Origin: Vulcanimicrobiota bacterium | GTDB lineage: Bacteria > Vulcanimicrobiota > Vulcanimicrobiia > Vulcanimicrobiales > Vulcanimicrobiaceae | Reading direction: 5' to 3' | DNA: 64,000 nucleotides | Assembly (NCBI GenBank): GCA_027459645.1 | Contig: DAIDHQ010000028.1 | Coordinates: 186,001-250,000 of the forward strand | In this document: piece by piece, positions 55,546 through 63,488 of the stretch | How the letters are laid out: each line of letters starts with the position of its first letter | Position numbering within the stretch: the first letter of the stretch is position 1 | Made by a program: the position numbers and the translations under genes | The notes under the pieces: generated by a model | Database searches by the model: none | What the model saw: the letters and a program-made list of their open reading frames with translations, nothing else | What the model was told of the DNA's origin: nothing

Positions 55546-57203
55546 ATCGAATACTCCCATGGATCCCAGAATGCGGAGATGACCGGCGAGGGCTGGAAGC
55601 CCTGCAGATCGGTGTTATACACGTACGGTTCTTTGCTGAAACCGATGATGATCGTTGGGACGTCCAGCGCCAGCTGTTGCTGGAAGATCACGTAATCGCG
55701 CTTGCGCCGAGCCTGATCGACGGTGCTGAGCGCATCTGCGAGCGCCTTGGTCGCAACCGGATTATTCCAGAAGAGCGCGTTCTGCCCGCGGGGAGCAAAA
55801 TTGTTCGCGGAATAGAGCGGATTTTGGTCGGGATCGGCGGCACCGACCCACGCAAAGATTGCCGCGTCGTAGTGTCCGCCCTCGAGCACGCCCTGCGAGC
55901 CGTTTTCGAACATCTGCGCCGTCGGATAGTTCTTTATCACGGCGTCGACGCCGACGTCGTGCCATTCGCGCTGCAGAAGCGCCTGCATCGCTTTACCCAT
56001 CGTCGATTCGGTTTGCGTGCTCAGATCGAAGCTCAAGCGCTGCCCGTTCTTGACGCGAATGCCGTCGGGGCCGGTCTTCCAACCCGCGGCGCGCAGCAAT
56101 TGCTTGGCCTTTGCCGGATCGTACGGATAGTGAACGATGTCGTTCGTATACCCCCACGAAAGCAACGGATGCTCGGGCGTATCGGCGGGATATTCCGCGC
56201 CGTGCATGATCTTGTCGATGATCTCTTTCCGGTTGGTCGCGTAGGCGAGCGCGCGGCGCACCTGGAGGTCGCTCAAAATCGGGTTACGCAAATTAAAGTC
56301 GATGTGCTGGAAGATGAACGAATTCACCTGGATCGCCTTGAGCCCGTTCTTGGGATCGGCGGCGAGCGCCGCGTAACGCGGCCAATTGATTGCCGTACCG
56401 CGTGCAAGCATATCGATGGCGTGGGTTTGAACCTGCGTCTCGAGCGTGTTCTCATCCGGCTCTATGTAAAAATCGACTTCGTTCAATTTGGGCTTGCCGC
56501 GGAAGTAATCCGGATTTGCGATCATCTTGACTTCGCTGCCGCGCTGCCATTCGATGACCTTGAACGGACCGCTGCCGATCGGCATCGCATTGAACGGCGC
56601 CGTGTTCTGGCCGCCGTGACCGTCCATGTATTTTGCAAGGATGTGCTCCGGGAGGATCGGCGCGTTGCCGTTGGGTCCGAAGATCGTTTCCAAAAACGGC
56701 GCGTAGACTTTTTTCATGTGAATGACGGCGACGTACGGATCGCTGCAATCGATGCTTTTGATCGAGCTGTAGCCGTCGGTTGCGGAGACGTTCGTGTGAG
56801 GATCCATCACGTATTGCCACGTGAAGCGCAGATCCTTACACGTCAGTGGTTGGCCGTCTTGCCACTTGATGTCGTGTCGCAGTTTATATTTGAGCGTCAA
56901 TCCGTCTTTGCTGACGTCGCCGTTCTGAACCGTGGGAATTTCGCTCAAGGCGTCGGGCTGAGGCTGCCCGTTCTGATCGTACCGAACGGCGTACGAGAAG
57001 ATGAACATCGAGAGGTCCAGCGACGTCGAATCGCCGCTCAGGACGGGATTGAGCGATTTCGCGTCCTGATTCTCGGCAAAGCGGAGCACGCCGGGACGCG
57101 TCCAGGGATGCGGGCCGCCCGCGACGGTGGTCGAGGTTTTGGTGCAGCCGGCAAGCACGGCGATCAGGCCGGCGGCGGCGAGGGATCGGGATAGATGAGA
57201 CAG
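55542..57203 (-). CDS. oligopeptide-type ABC substrate-binding lipoprotein, copy 2, probable CTG start
   Basis: The family-5 binding protein shows LRHDIKWQDGQPLTCKDLRFT, IGSGPFKVIEW and VRRALAYATNRKEI. The first ordinary start (GTG 57158) would leave only LAGC with no signal peptide. Fifteen codons upstream a CTG (57203) sits seven bases after GGGAGG and gives a full lipoprotein signal: SHLSRSLAAAGLIAVLAGC. The predicted length is 553 residues. Copy 2 and copy 1 overlap and differ widely, implying different ligands. Confidence 0.88.
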   Translation of the reverse strand: MSHLSRSLAAAGLIAVLAGCTKTSTTVAGGPHPWTRPGVLRFAENQDAKSLNPVLSGDSTSLDLSMFIFSYAVRYDQNGQPQPDALSEIPTVQNGDVSKDGLTLKYKLRHDIKWQDGQPLTCKDLRFTWQYVMDPHTNVSATDGYSSIKSIDCSDPYVAVIHMKKVYAPFLETIFGPNGNAPILPEHILAKYMDGHGGQNTAPFNAMPIGSGPFKVIEWQRGSEVKMIANPDYFRGKPKLNEVDFYIEPDENTLETQVQTHAIDMLARGTAINWPRYAALAADPKNGLKAIQVNSFIFQHIDFNLRNPILSDLQVRRALAYATNRKEIIDKIMHGAEYPADTPEHPLLSWGYTNDIVHYPYDPAKAKQLLRAAGWKTGPDGIRVKNGQRLSFDLSTQTESTMGKAMQALLQREWHDVGVDAVIKNYPTAQMFENGSQGVLEGGHYDAAIFAWVGAADPDQNPLYSANNFAPRGQNALFWNNPVATKALADALSTVDQARRKRDYVIFQQQLALDVPTIIIGFSKEPYVYNTDLQGFQPSPVISAFWDPWEYSI

Positions 57204-57256
57204 GCGAGAACCTCCCTTGCGGTGTCGTCCTACGGCGCGCGAGCCAAACCGGCGCA

Positions 57257-57300
57257 GTCGAAGGGTTGCATCCTCCGTTGGGAAGAGGCGATCCTTCGAC
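57257..57300. repeat. inverted repeat between tolC-like and binding-protein genes
   Basis: GTCGAAGG (57257-57264) pairs with CCTTCGAC (57293-57300), and an inner CCTC/GAGG pair adds a second stem. It lies just after the outer-membrane-factor stop on the minus strand. It may end that transcript, though no T-run follows. It resembles dispersed CCTTCGAC-type intergenic hairpins, which I cannot check here. Confidence 0.4.
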
Positions 57301-57329
57301 GCGCTTCGAGAGCGGCTAGGAATGACGGG

Positions 57330-58814
57330 TCAGGGAAGTTTTAGATCGCTCGTGCCCATGGCGTAGGTGTAGCGCTCCTCGGCCGTCCGCTCGTTATAGA
57401 GCGCGTTGACGTAGTCGCGCTCGGCCGTGGCGTAGTTCGCCTGCGCCGTGACGATGTCGGTTATCGTTGCCGCGCCGACGTGATAGCGCGCCTGCGTCGC
57501 CTCGAAGGTCACTTGCGCGCTGTTGAGTTCGGCCTGCGTTTGCGTAAGCGATGCGCGAGCCGAGACCAGATTGGCCAGCGCCCCGCGTACGTCGGATTCC
57601 ACCGTAAGCTTGGTGCTCTGCAACGCCGCATTGGCTTGATCGAGCTGTGAGGCCGCCAGGGCGACGTTGTAGTTCGTCAGGCCTTGATCGTAGATCGGAA
57701 TCGTGATCGTCGCACCGATCGACCCGGTGGCGGAGTACGGGGTCGCAACCGGCGGCGAATTTAAGAGCGTGCGCGACGTACCGTCGCTTGCGTTTGCCGA
57801 AATCGACGGGAAGCGAGCGAGCTTGGCGAAGCGGAGATTGGCTTCAGATGAATCGACGGTGTGAATTGCCGCCAGATAATCGGGACGCAGCGTCAACGCC
57901 TGCGCGAGCGATTGGTCGTACGTAAACGTCTTTACCTGCGGCGGATTCGACGAGAGCGGCTGCGGCGTCACGGCCGTATCCGCATCCAGTCCGAGCGTCG
58001 TCGCGAAGGTCGATTGAGCCGCGATCGCCGCACCCTGCGCCGAGATCAGCGCTCCGCGAGCTTGCGCCGTTTGGAACTGCGCGGCTGCCAGATCGGAGCG
58101 CGCCGCCGCACCCGCGCGGATCTGCGCGGTGGTATTCTTTTCTTGCGTTTCGAATTGGCGCACCAGCAGCGCGTCGGCCGATACCGTCGCGTTGGCCTGC
58201 AGCACGCCGTAGTACGCCGTCGCGACGTTGTACGCTAGCGTCTGAAGCTGACGCACGAGCGTATCTTTGCCCGCGATGTCCGATTCTTTCGCGCTGTGAA
58301 TCCCGGCGATGACGCGACCGCCGTCGTAGATGAGCTGCGTCAGGTTGACGCGTGCATTTTCGGTCGTGATCATCGTGCTGCCGCCGAGGTTTCCGCCGCC
58401 CCCGGAATTACCGTTGCCGTTGCTGCCGTAGTTTCGCGTGATGCCGGCACTGCCGCTGACGCTCGGGAAGAGCGCACCCTTTTCCGCGCCGTACTTTGCG
58501 TATATCGCGCGGTACTGCGCGCGCTGCGACGCAAAGGCGGGCGACTGCACGACGGCGATGTCGATCGCCTGCTCGAGCGAAATCGTCGGCGGTACGCCGC
58601 TATGCTGCTTCTGTGCGGCGACGTCGGGCGCCGGCGTTCCGTAAGCCGGATACGGAATCGGCGTCATCGAGGGATTCACCATCGGCACCGGAGTCGGAGC
58701 CGTAACCGGCGCGGCCCCGGCGGACGACGTTTGCGCGTCGACGTGCACCGGCAGCGCGCAGGCTGCGCCCAGCGCGAAGACGAGCGTTCGCGCGATCATC
58801 GTGCGAAGTGCCAT
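57330..58814 (-). CDS. TolC-family outer-membrane factor
   Basis: The 494-residue protein has a signal peptide (to VDA, about residue 27), a Pro-rich stretch, and two related helical-hairpin halves opening SLEQAIDIAVVQSPAF and YDQSLAQALTLRPDYL. It should trimerise into an outer-membrane channel with a periplasmic tunnel. The ATG overlaps the adaptor stop by one base (TAATG), so the two are co-translated. Confidence 0.93.
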   Translation of the reverse strand: MALRTMIARTLVFALGAACALPVHVDAQTSSAGAAPVTAPTPVPMVNPSMTPIPYPAYGTPAPDVAAQKQHSGVPPTISLEQAIDIAVVQSPAFASQRAQYRAIYAKYGAEKGALFPSVSGSAGITRNYGSNGNGNSGGGGNLGGSTMITTENARVNLTQLIYDGGRVIAGIHSAKESDIAGKDTLVRQLQTLAYNVATAYYGVLQANATVSADALLVRQFETQEKNTTAQIRAGAAARSDLAAAQFQTAQARGALISAQGAAIAAQSTFATTLGLDADTAVTPQPLSSNPPQVKTFTYDQSLAQALTLRPDYLAAIHTVDSSEANLRFAKLARFPSISANASDGTSRTLLNSPPVATPYSATGSIGATITIPIYDQGLTNYNVALAASQLDQANAALQSTKLTVESDVRGALANLVSARASLTQTQAELNSAQVTFEATQARYHVGAATITDIVTAQANYATAERDYVNALYNERTAEERYTYAMGTSDLKLP

Positions 58815-60085
58815 TATTGCGGCTTCCCGTTTCCGTTAGCGGAGGGCGACGTCGGGGCTTCGCCGTTGACCGCGACGAGGCTGCCGTTCTTGAGCGCGTC
58901 GGGACGCGTCGTGATCACCTTCGTGCCCGGCTGAACCTGCGGCGAGATCACCTGCGAGAGCGTATCGGTCTGGACGCCGATCTTTACCGGCACTTCCTTC
59001 GCTTTATTGTCGGCGCCCACCACGTAGACGGAGTTTCCGCTATCGGTTTGGGCAACGGCCGTGCGCGGCACGACGATCGCGTTGCGTTCTTGCTGCTTGG
59101 GCAGCGACGCCGTCACCAGCATGCCGCCGCGAAGCACGTCGCCGGGATTGGCCATCTTGATGCGCGCGAGATAGGAGAGCGTGCCGGAGGTCGGCACGGC
59201 GTTCACCGTGTCGATTGCGGCGCGGAACGTCTTACCGGGAAGCGAACTCGAGGTGAAGGTAACGCTCGTGCCGGGATGGATGAACGCAAGATCCTCGTCG
59301 GGCACGTTGATGTTGACCCACACGGTGTTGACCCGCGAGATCGCGAGCACCGGCGACTGCGGGCCGGCAAACGCGCCTGGGTCCATCATGCGCTGCGTGA
59401 TCACGCCGTCGTACGGCGCGTATAAGGTCGTCTGCGAGATTTCGGTGCGCAGCGTGTTCGCCGATGCGGCTGCGGCTTGCGCGCCGGCCTGCGCGGCCTT
59501 GACGTTCTGCGCGCTCACGACGTTGTTCTGCAGGCCGCTCTGCGCGTTGTTGTATTGGCTCTGCGCTTGCACGTAGGCGGCGCGCGCCGATTCCAACTGC
59601 GACTGCGATACGTAGCCTTGTTTGTAGAGCTGTTCGTTCTGCGTGTACGCGAGCTTTGCGTTGGCGAGCGCGGCGCGAGCGGTTTCGAGCGCCGCTTGAT
59701 TCTGTTGCTGCTGCACCGGCAAGCCGACTTGGGCACCGGTCGCGGTCGCACGCTGTTGCGCCGCTTGTGCTTCGGCTTGAGCGAGTTGCGCGCGCAGCGT
59801 CGAGTCGTCGATCTTCGCAAGCACTTGCCCGGCGCTGACCCGATCGCCGACGTTGACGTCGATTGACGTGATCGGACCGCTCTGCTGGAACGAGAGGGTC
59901 GATTGTTCGAGCGGCGCGATCTGCCCGTCGAGGGTGATATACGTTGCGATACTCTGACGATGCGCCGTAGCGACGTCAACGTTGAGCGCGGGCGCGGCAC
60001 CGCGGGGGCCGCCCCCCTTGCCGCCACATCCGCTCAAAGCAACGACCGCGCCGAGTGCCACGACCGCTGCGCGCTGGTAAAACAT
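58814..60085 (-). CDS. RND/MacA-type efflux periplasmic adaptor lipoprotein
   Basis: The 423-residue protein starts at ATG 60085 (GGAG upstream) and has lipobox LSGC. The order is lipoyl half, long coiled-coil hairpin, second lipoyl half (LYAPYDGVITQRMMDPGAF) and beta-barrel. It bridges an inner-membrane pump and the TolC-like channel. No RND or MacB pump gene follows or precedes it, so the pump must be elsewhere or shared. Confidence 0.93.
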   Translation of the reverse strand: MFYQRAAVVALGAVVALSGCGGKGGGPRGAAPALNVDVATAHRQSIATYITLDGQIAPLEQSTLSFQQSGPITSIDVNVGDRVSAGQVLAKIDDSTLRAQLAQAEAQAAQQRATATGAQVGLPVQQQQNQAALETARAALANAKLAYTQNEQLYKQGYVSQSQLESARAAYVQAQSQYNNAQSGLQNNVVSAQNVKAAQAGAQAAAASANTLRTEISQTTLYAPYDGVITQRMMDPGAFAGPQSPVLAISRVNTVWVNINVPDEDLAFIHPGTSVTFTSSSLPGKTFRAAIDTVNAVPTSGTLSYLARIKMANPGDVLRGGMLVTASLPKQQERNAIVVPRTAVAQTDSGNSVYVVGADNKAKEVPVKIGVQTDTLSQVISPQVQPGTKVITTRPDALKNGSLVAVNGEAPTSPSANGNGKPQ

Positions 60086-60234
60086 CTTACTCCAATCGTT
60101 CACAAACACAAACTATACGGCCCGCGGCCGCAATTTGATTCATACCTTGAACCAAGTTCCTGAGAACCGCCTGCCGGGACGTAACCTGAAATACGCCTAG
60201 GAGCATCGGGGGTTTCCTCGTATTCTCCCCCGGC

Positions 60235-60630
60235 ATGAGCGCGAAACTTGACATTGGCCGCTCGTATAGTCTGCAGACGCGCGTCGAGGAGTGGATGACC
60301 GCCGAGAAGGCGGGCAACAAGGGTGTGGACGTCCTTTCCACCTCGATGCTCGTTCAGATGGTCGAAAACGCGGCAATCGCGTGTCTCGACCCCATGCTGG
60401 ACGCCAATACGGTTTCGCTCGGCACGCACATCGACGTCGAACACCGCAAACCCGTCCCGGTTGGATTCATCGTCCGGACCGAGGTGGAGGTCGTGATGGT
60501 CGACGGCCCTCGAGTGAGTTTCGCCGTGCAGGTCTTCGACGAACAGGAAGCTGTGGCCGAGGGGACGCACGAGCGTTATCTGATCGATAGGGCAAAATTC
60601 CTAGCCAAGCTTGAAGAAAAGCTCGCATAA
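60235..60630 (+). CDS. hotdog-fold thioesterase, FlK-like
   Basis: The 131-residue single-domain protein has the family-like VLSTSMLVQMVENAA helix and SLGTHIDVEHRKPVPVG strand, matching fluoroacetyl-CoA thioesterase-related proteins. It would hydrolyse a small acyl-CoA in the cytosol. The catalytic Thr/Glu/His pattern is suggested (ST, E, H) but not certain. The gene is monocistronic, between the divergent efflux operon and the barrel gene. Confidence 0.85.
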   Translation: MSAKLDIGRSYSLQTRVEEWMTAEKAGNKGVDVLSTSMLVQMVENAAIACLDPMLDANTVSLGTHIDVEHRKPVPVGFIVRTEVEVVMVDGPRVSFAVQVFDEQEAVAEGTHERYLIDRAKFLAKLEEKLA

Positions 60631-60687
60631 CGCTAGGGTAAAGGAAAACCTTCGGTCATCGCAGCTCAAACTGCAGGGGGGCCAAAC

Positions 60688-60733
60688 AGGCTCCCGAACA
60701 CATGATTAAGAAGGAATTGTCTTGGGGGAGCCT
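60688..60733 (+). promoter_or_regulatory. inverted repeat in the leader of the barrel protein gene
   Basis: AGGCTCCC (60688-60695) and GGGAGCCT (60726-60733) can pair across 30 bases, about 57 bases before the start of the gene at 60791. A small GCAG/CTGC hairpin precedes it. It could stabilise the mRNA leader of an abundant outer-membrane protein. No riboswitch class is recognised. Confidence 0.4.
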
Positions 60734-60790
60734 ACGTCCTGAGCCGAGAGGCTGGTTCGTGGGTTCACCCTTACTTACTAGGAGGAAACA

Positions 60791-62122
60791 TTGAAGCGAC
60801 TGAGCACCGGAGTCCTGGCCGCGGTTATGGCCGCCGGCTTCGGACTTAACGCGGTCGCAGCCCCCACCTCCGCATCGCATGGAAACATCGGAACCAACGC
60901 GATCGCGCAGGGGACGGGCTCGACCATGGCGGCTCCGCCGGCGAACTTCGGTTCTCCGCCGTCGGGGCAGATCCCGATTCTCTTCAACGACCACCACGTC
61001 TATGCCAAGCCCGACGTTCTCGCGAAGGGTAACCGCGTTCTTGCCGCGCTCGTGCGCGGTGGCACGATCCTGATCCCATTGCGCTCGATGTTCGAGCAAA
61101 TGGGCGCGACCGTGAAGTACAACGCGGCTAGCAAGACGGTGGACGTTAGCAAGGCCGGAGCCGACGTCAAAGTGACGGTCGGCAAGAAGGAAGTGGTCAT
61201 CAACGGTGAGACCCGTCCGCTGGACGTGCCGCCGATGATGTATCAAGGCCACATCCTCGTTCCGGTTCGTGTCATTTCGGAAGGCATGGGAGCCTATGTC
61301 CAGTGGGTTCAGGACCGTCACATCGTCGTCGTCCGCTACGTCGTAGCGACGCCGCCGCCGCCGGCCACGCCCGCCCCGACGGAAGCACCCAGTGCTACGG
61401 CCCCGCCGACGCCGACCCCGGCGCCGGTAGCCACGCCGTACCTCGATAAGTTCATCGCCGGCGACTATATCATTTCGCCGAAGGTGTACAACGAGTTCAA
61501 CCCCGGCACCACGGCGAGCAACACGAACGGCGGCTTCTCGTACGGTATCCGTGCGGGCGCCGAGTTCAACCTGTTCAACCTGCCGTGGATGCTCGAAGGC
61601 GACTATCGCCAGCTGAACTACCCGCACAACTGCTCCGGCGCCGCAGGCGATCCGAGCTGTATGGTGACGGGCATCGGCGGCAACTACGCCACCTACGTGC
61701 CGGCGTTCACCGTGCGCGACTATGACTTCGACGCCCGCCTGGGCCTCAAGGTCATGAACCCGCGCATCTACATCGGCATCGGCTATATGTGGCGTGGAAA
61801 CAACGCCGGCTATCCGCGGATGAGCAACGTCGGCTTCGGCATCGAAAAGCTGCCGGATCTCGATCGCCCATTCTCGATCTACGGCAGCGTGTGGTACTAC
61901 GGTAACGTCAAGGGAACGACCAACGCGTCGTACTCCGGCGGCACCTCGTACACGCTCGCGTACAACGTCCTCAAGACCCAACTCGGTCTGTCGTACTCCT
62001 TCGCGAACAGCCCGCTGTTCATCGAAGCAGGCGTGGACGGTGAAAGCCAGCAAGCCAAGACCAACGCTCCGGGCGGCGGCTCCAACTTCGGCGCCTATGT
62101 CGGCCTGGGACTGAAGTTCTAG
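60791..62122 (+). CDS. outer-membrane protein: copper-amine-oxidase-N-type stalk, Pro-rich linker, beta-barrel
   Basis: The start is TTG 60791, with a perfect AGGAGG five bases upstream. The 443-residue protein has a signal peptide (to AVA), then a copper amine oxidase N-terminal-like domain (about 60-185; RGGTILIPLRSMFEQMGATV, GHILVPVRVISEGMGA). A PPPPATPAPTEAPS-type linker and a barrel of about 220 residues ending GAYVGLGLKF follow. The final Phe is the outer-membrane assembly signal. The stalk may bind peptidoglycan and tether the outer membrane. The perfect ribosome site and strong terminator suggest high expression. Confidence 0.85.
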   Translation: MKRLSTGVLAAVMAAGFGLNAVAAPTSASHGNIGTNAIAQGTGSTMAAPPANFGSPPSGQIPILFNDHHVYAKPDVLAKGNRVLAALVRGGTILIPLRSMFEQMGATVKYNAASKTVDVSKAGADVKVTVGKKEVVINGETRPLDVPPMMYQGHILVPVRVISEGMGAYVQWVQDRHIVVVRYVVATPPPPATPAPTEAPSATAPPTPTPAPVATPYLDKFIAGDYIISPKVYNEFNPGTTASNTNGGFSYGIRAGAEFNLFNLPWMLEGDYRQLNYPHNCSGAAGDPSCMVTGIGGNYATYVPAFTVRDYDFDARLGLKVMNPRIYIGIGYMWRGNNAGYPRMSNVGFGIEKLPDLDRPFSIYGSVWYYGNVKGTTNASYSGGTSYTLAYNVLKTQLGLSYSFANSPLFIEAGVDGESQQAKTNAPGGGSNFGAYVGLGLKF

Positions 62123-62147
62123 CCTAACGCCAAAACGGCAAAAGATC

Positions 62148-62182
62148 GCGGCCTCGGGGAAACCCGGGGCCGCTTCTTTTTG
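62148..62182 (+). terminator. Rho-independent terminator of the barrel protein gene
   Basis: An 11-base GC stem (62148-62158 with 62063+100-type spacing, i.e. 62163-62173) with a GAAA tetraloop is followed by TTCTTTTTG. It lies 26 bases after the stop. Confidence 0.92.
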
Positions 62183-62564
62183 TCTCACGGAGCCATCGGG
62201 AGCGGTTCTGGCGTCGCCGCTCCTCGCAATTCCCTCCATGGAATTGCTCCTGCTGCCTTCCTCGCGGCTCTCGCCCTCCATGATGTCTTACGAAAAGTAC
62301 GCAGAGCATACTTCTCGTAAGACAGCTCCGCCGCTTCGTTCAGAGCCGCCGCCAGAGCAGCTCCCGATGGCTCGGTGGGGTTTGCAGTCTACATTCGATC
62401 ATGGGCCGGGGCGTCGCGGTGGGCGTTTCGCGGGGCATCTGAGCGAGGCGCGGAGCCAGGATGGCGGGAGCGCCGAGGAGGTGAGTAGCCGTTTCGCAGG
62501 AGGCGAAAAAGGCGCGCGTCCCCGCGGATCGCCTACCGCGACGGCATGGCTCGGCGACAACGGC
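62183..62564. other. gene-free stretch with structured DNA
   Basis: About 380 bases between two terminators hold no convincing gene: the frames that cross it have no family similarity and run antisense into the Pro-rich gene. It contains the hairpin at 62284-62324 and several small stems such as TTTCGC/GCGAAA near 62490-62510. It may be an untranslated RNA or a decayed element. Confidence 0.5.
62284..62324. repeat. 16-bp near-perfect inverted repeat
   Basis: TGTCTTACGAAAAGTA (62284-62299) and TACTTCTCGTAAGACA (62309-62324) pair at 15 of 16 positions around a nine-base loop. Its AT content is higher than its surroundings, and no T-run follows, so it is more likely an operator or mobile-repeat end than a terminator. 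Confidence 0.7.
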
Positions 62565-62601
62565 AAAAGAAAAAGCGGCGCTGGAGCAATCCCGCGCCGC
62601 T
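62565..62601 (-). terminator. Rho-independent terminator of the secreted Pro-rich protein gene
   Basis: On the minus strand AGCGGCGC (62594-62601) pairs with GCGCCGCT (62574-62581), followed by TTTTCTTTTG. It begins 14 bases after the stop of the gene at 62615. Confidence 0.85.
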
Positions 62602-62614
62602 CTGTTGCGCTACG

Positions 62615-63373
62615 TTACGGGTGGTGCGTCGCGGCCGGTGAGGGGGAGTTCGAGGGGGCCGCGGCCGGCGTCGCGGCCGGCGAGGGGAAGTTCGAGGGAG
62701 CCGCGGTCGGCGTCGGCACCGGCGAAGGCTGGACGCAAGGCGGGTCGATGATCTGGACCCTCGGCTCGCCGGGCTTCGGGGTCGGCGACGGCGTCGCCAC
62801 CGGAGCGTTCTGGGGAGCCGGAGCTCCGGACGGAAGCGGCGTCGGGCAGAGTTGCGCGTTTGCGAAATAGTGCTCGGTGAAGCCCTTCGCGAGATCGGCC
62901 TTCATGACACGTCCGAAGTACGTCGACGGAAATTTCGAAACCAGGATGTGCATGTAGGTCCACGCTTCCTGTTGGATCGGACGCGTGTAGATCTTCTTCA
63001 TTACCTGGATCGCCAAGAAGTAGCTGCGTGCCAGCTGCGGATCGTTCGGGTAGCGGCTCGCCCATTGACGCAGGGCCTCATCGGCAAAGTTGACCTTGTT
63101 GATCAAATTGCTGTTCGTCGTGTACGGGCCGGCTTCGACGAACACGTCGTGGAACGTATTGTTGATGCCGAGGTAGCTCATCTTCATGCGGCCGAAATAT
63201 TCGTCTCCAGGCGCGGAGGAGTTGTACTCCTCGCATTCCATGCGCTGGTACTTGCTCGGCTTGGTTAGGCACGGATCGTGCGATTTCGAAGGCGACGCTG
63301 CAGCGTGGGCTGCGGCGGAACTTCCGGCGGCGACGACGAGCGCCGCGCACAATATGGCTAGGGTGCGGTTCAC
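62615..63373 (-). CDS. secreted protein with helical domain and Pro-rich tail
   Basis: GTG 63373 follows AGGAGAGAG. The 252-residue protein has a signal peptide ending AHA, a Cys-containing start (HDPCLTKPSKYQRMEC), and a helical, possibly TPR-like domain (FADEALRQWASRYPNDPQLARSYF). A tail with PSPVPTP and repeated APSNxPSPAAT units ends in HHP. Three or four cysteines may form disulfides. No family is recognised. The Pro-rich tail would probably need EF-P. Confidence 0.75.
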   Translation of the reverse strand: MNRTLAILCAALVVAAGSSAAAHAAASPSKSHDPCLTKPSKYQRMECEEYNSSAPGDEYFGRMKMSYLGINNTFHDVFVEAGPYTTNSNLINKVNFADEALRQWASRYPNDPQLARSYFLAIQVMKKIYTRPIQQEAWTYMHILVSKFPSTYFGRVMKADLAKGFTEHYFANAQLCPTPLPSGAPAPQNAPVATPSPTPKPGEPRVQIIDPPCVQPSPVPTPTAAPSNFPSPAATPAAAPSNSPSPAATHHP

Positions 63374-63488
63374 GTGAGGACTCTCTCCTAATGGCGGTAA
63401 CGTTGGAGGATTTCGAACTCTATTCGTTACCAAAAACGCAGCTCCCATCCGAAATGTCACACGAAGGCGGCAGTAGAAGCGAAGGACG

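Noticed and set aside
60656-62281. Minus-strand 541-codon frame opposite the barrel protein
   Set aside because: Arg-rich shadow of the real gene, which has a signal peptide, perfect ribosome site and terminator.
62238-62870. Plus-strand 210-codon frame over the gene-free region
   Set aside because: Its second half is antisense to the Pro-rich secreted protein and its first half reads through a hairpin; composition is not gene-like.
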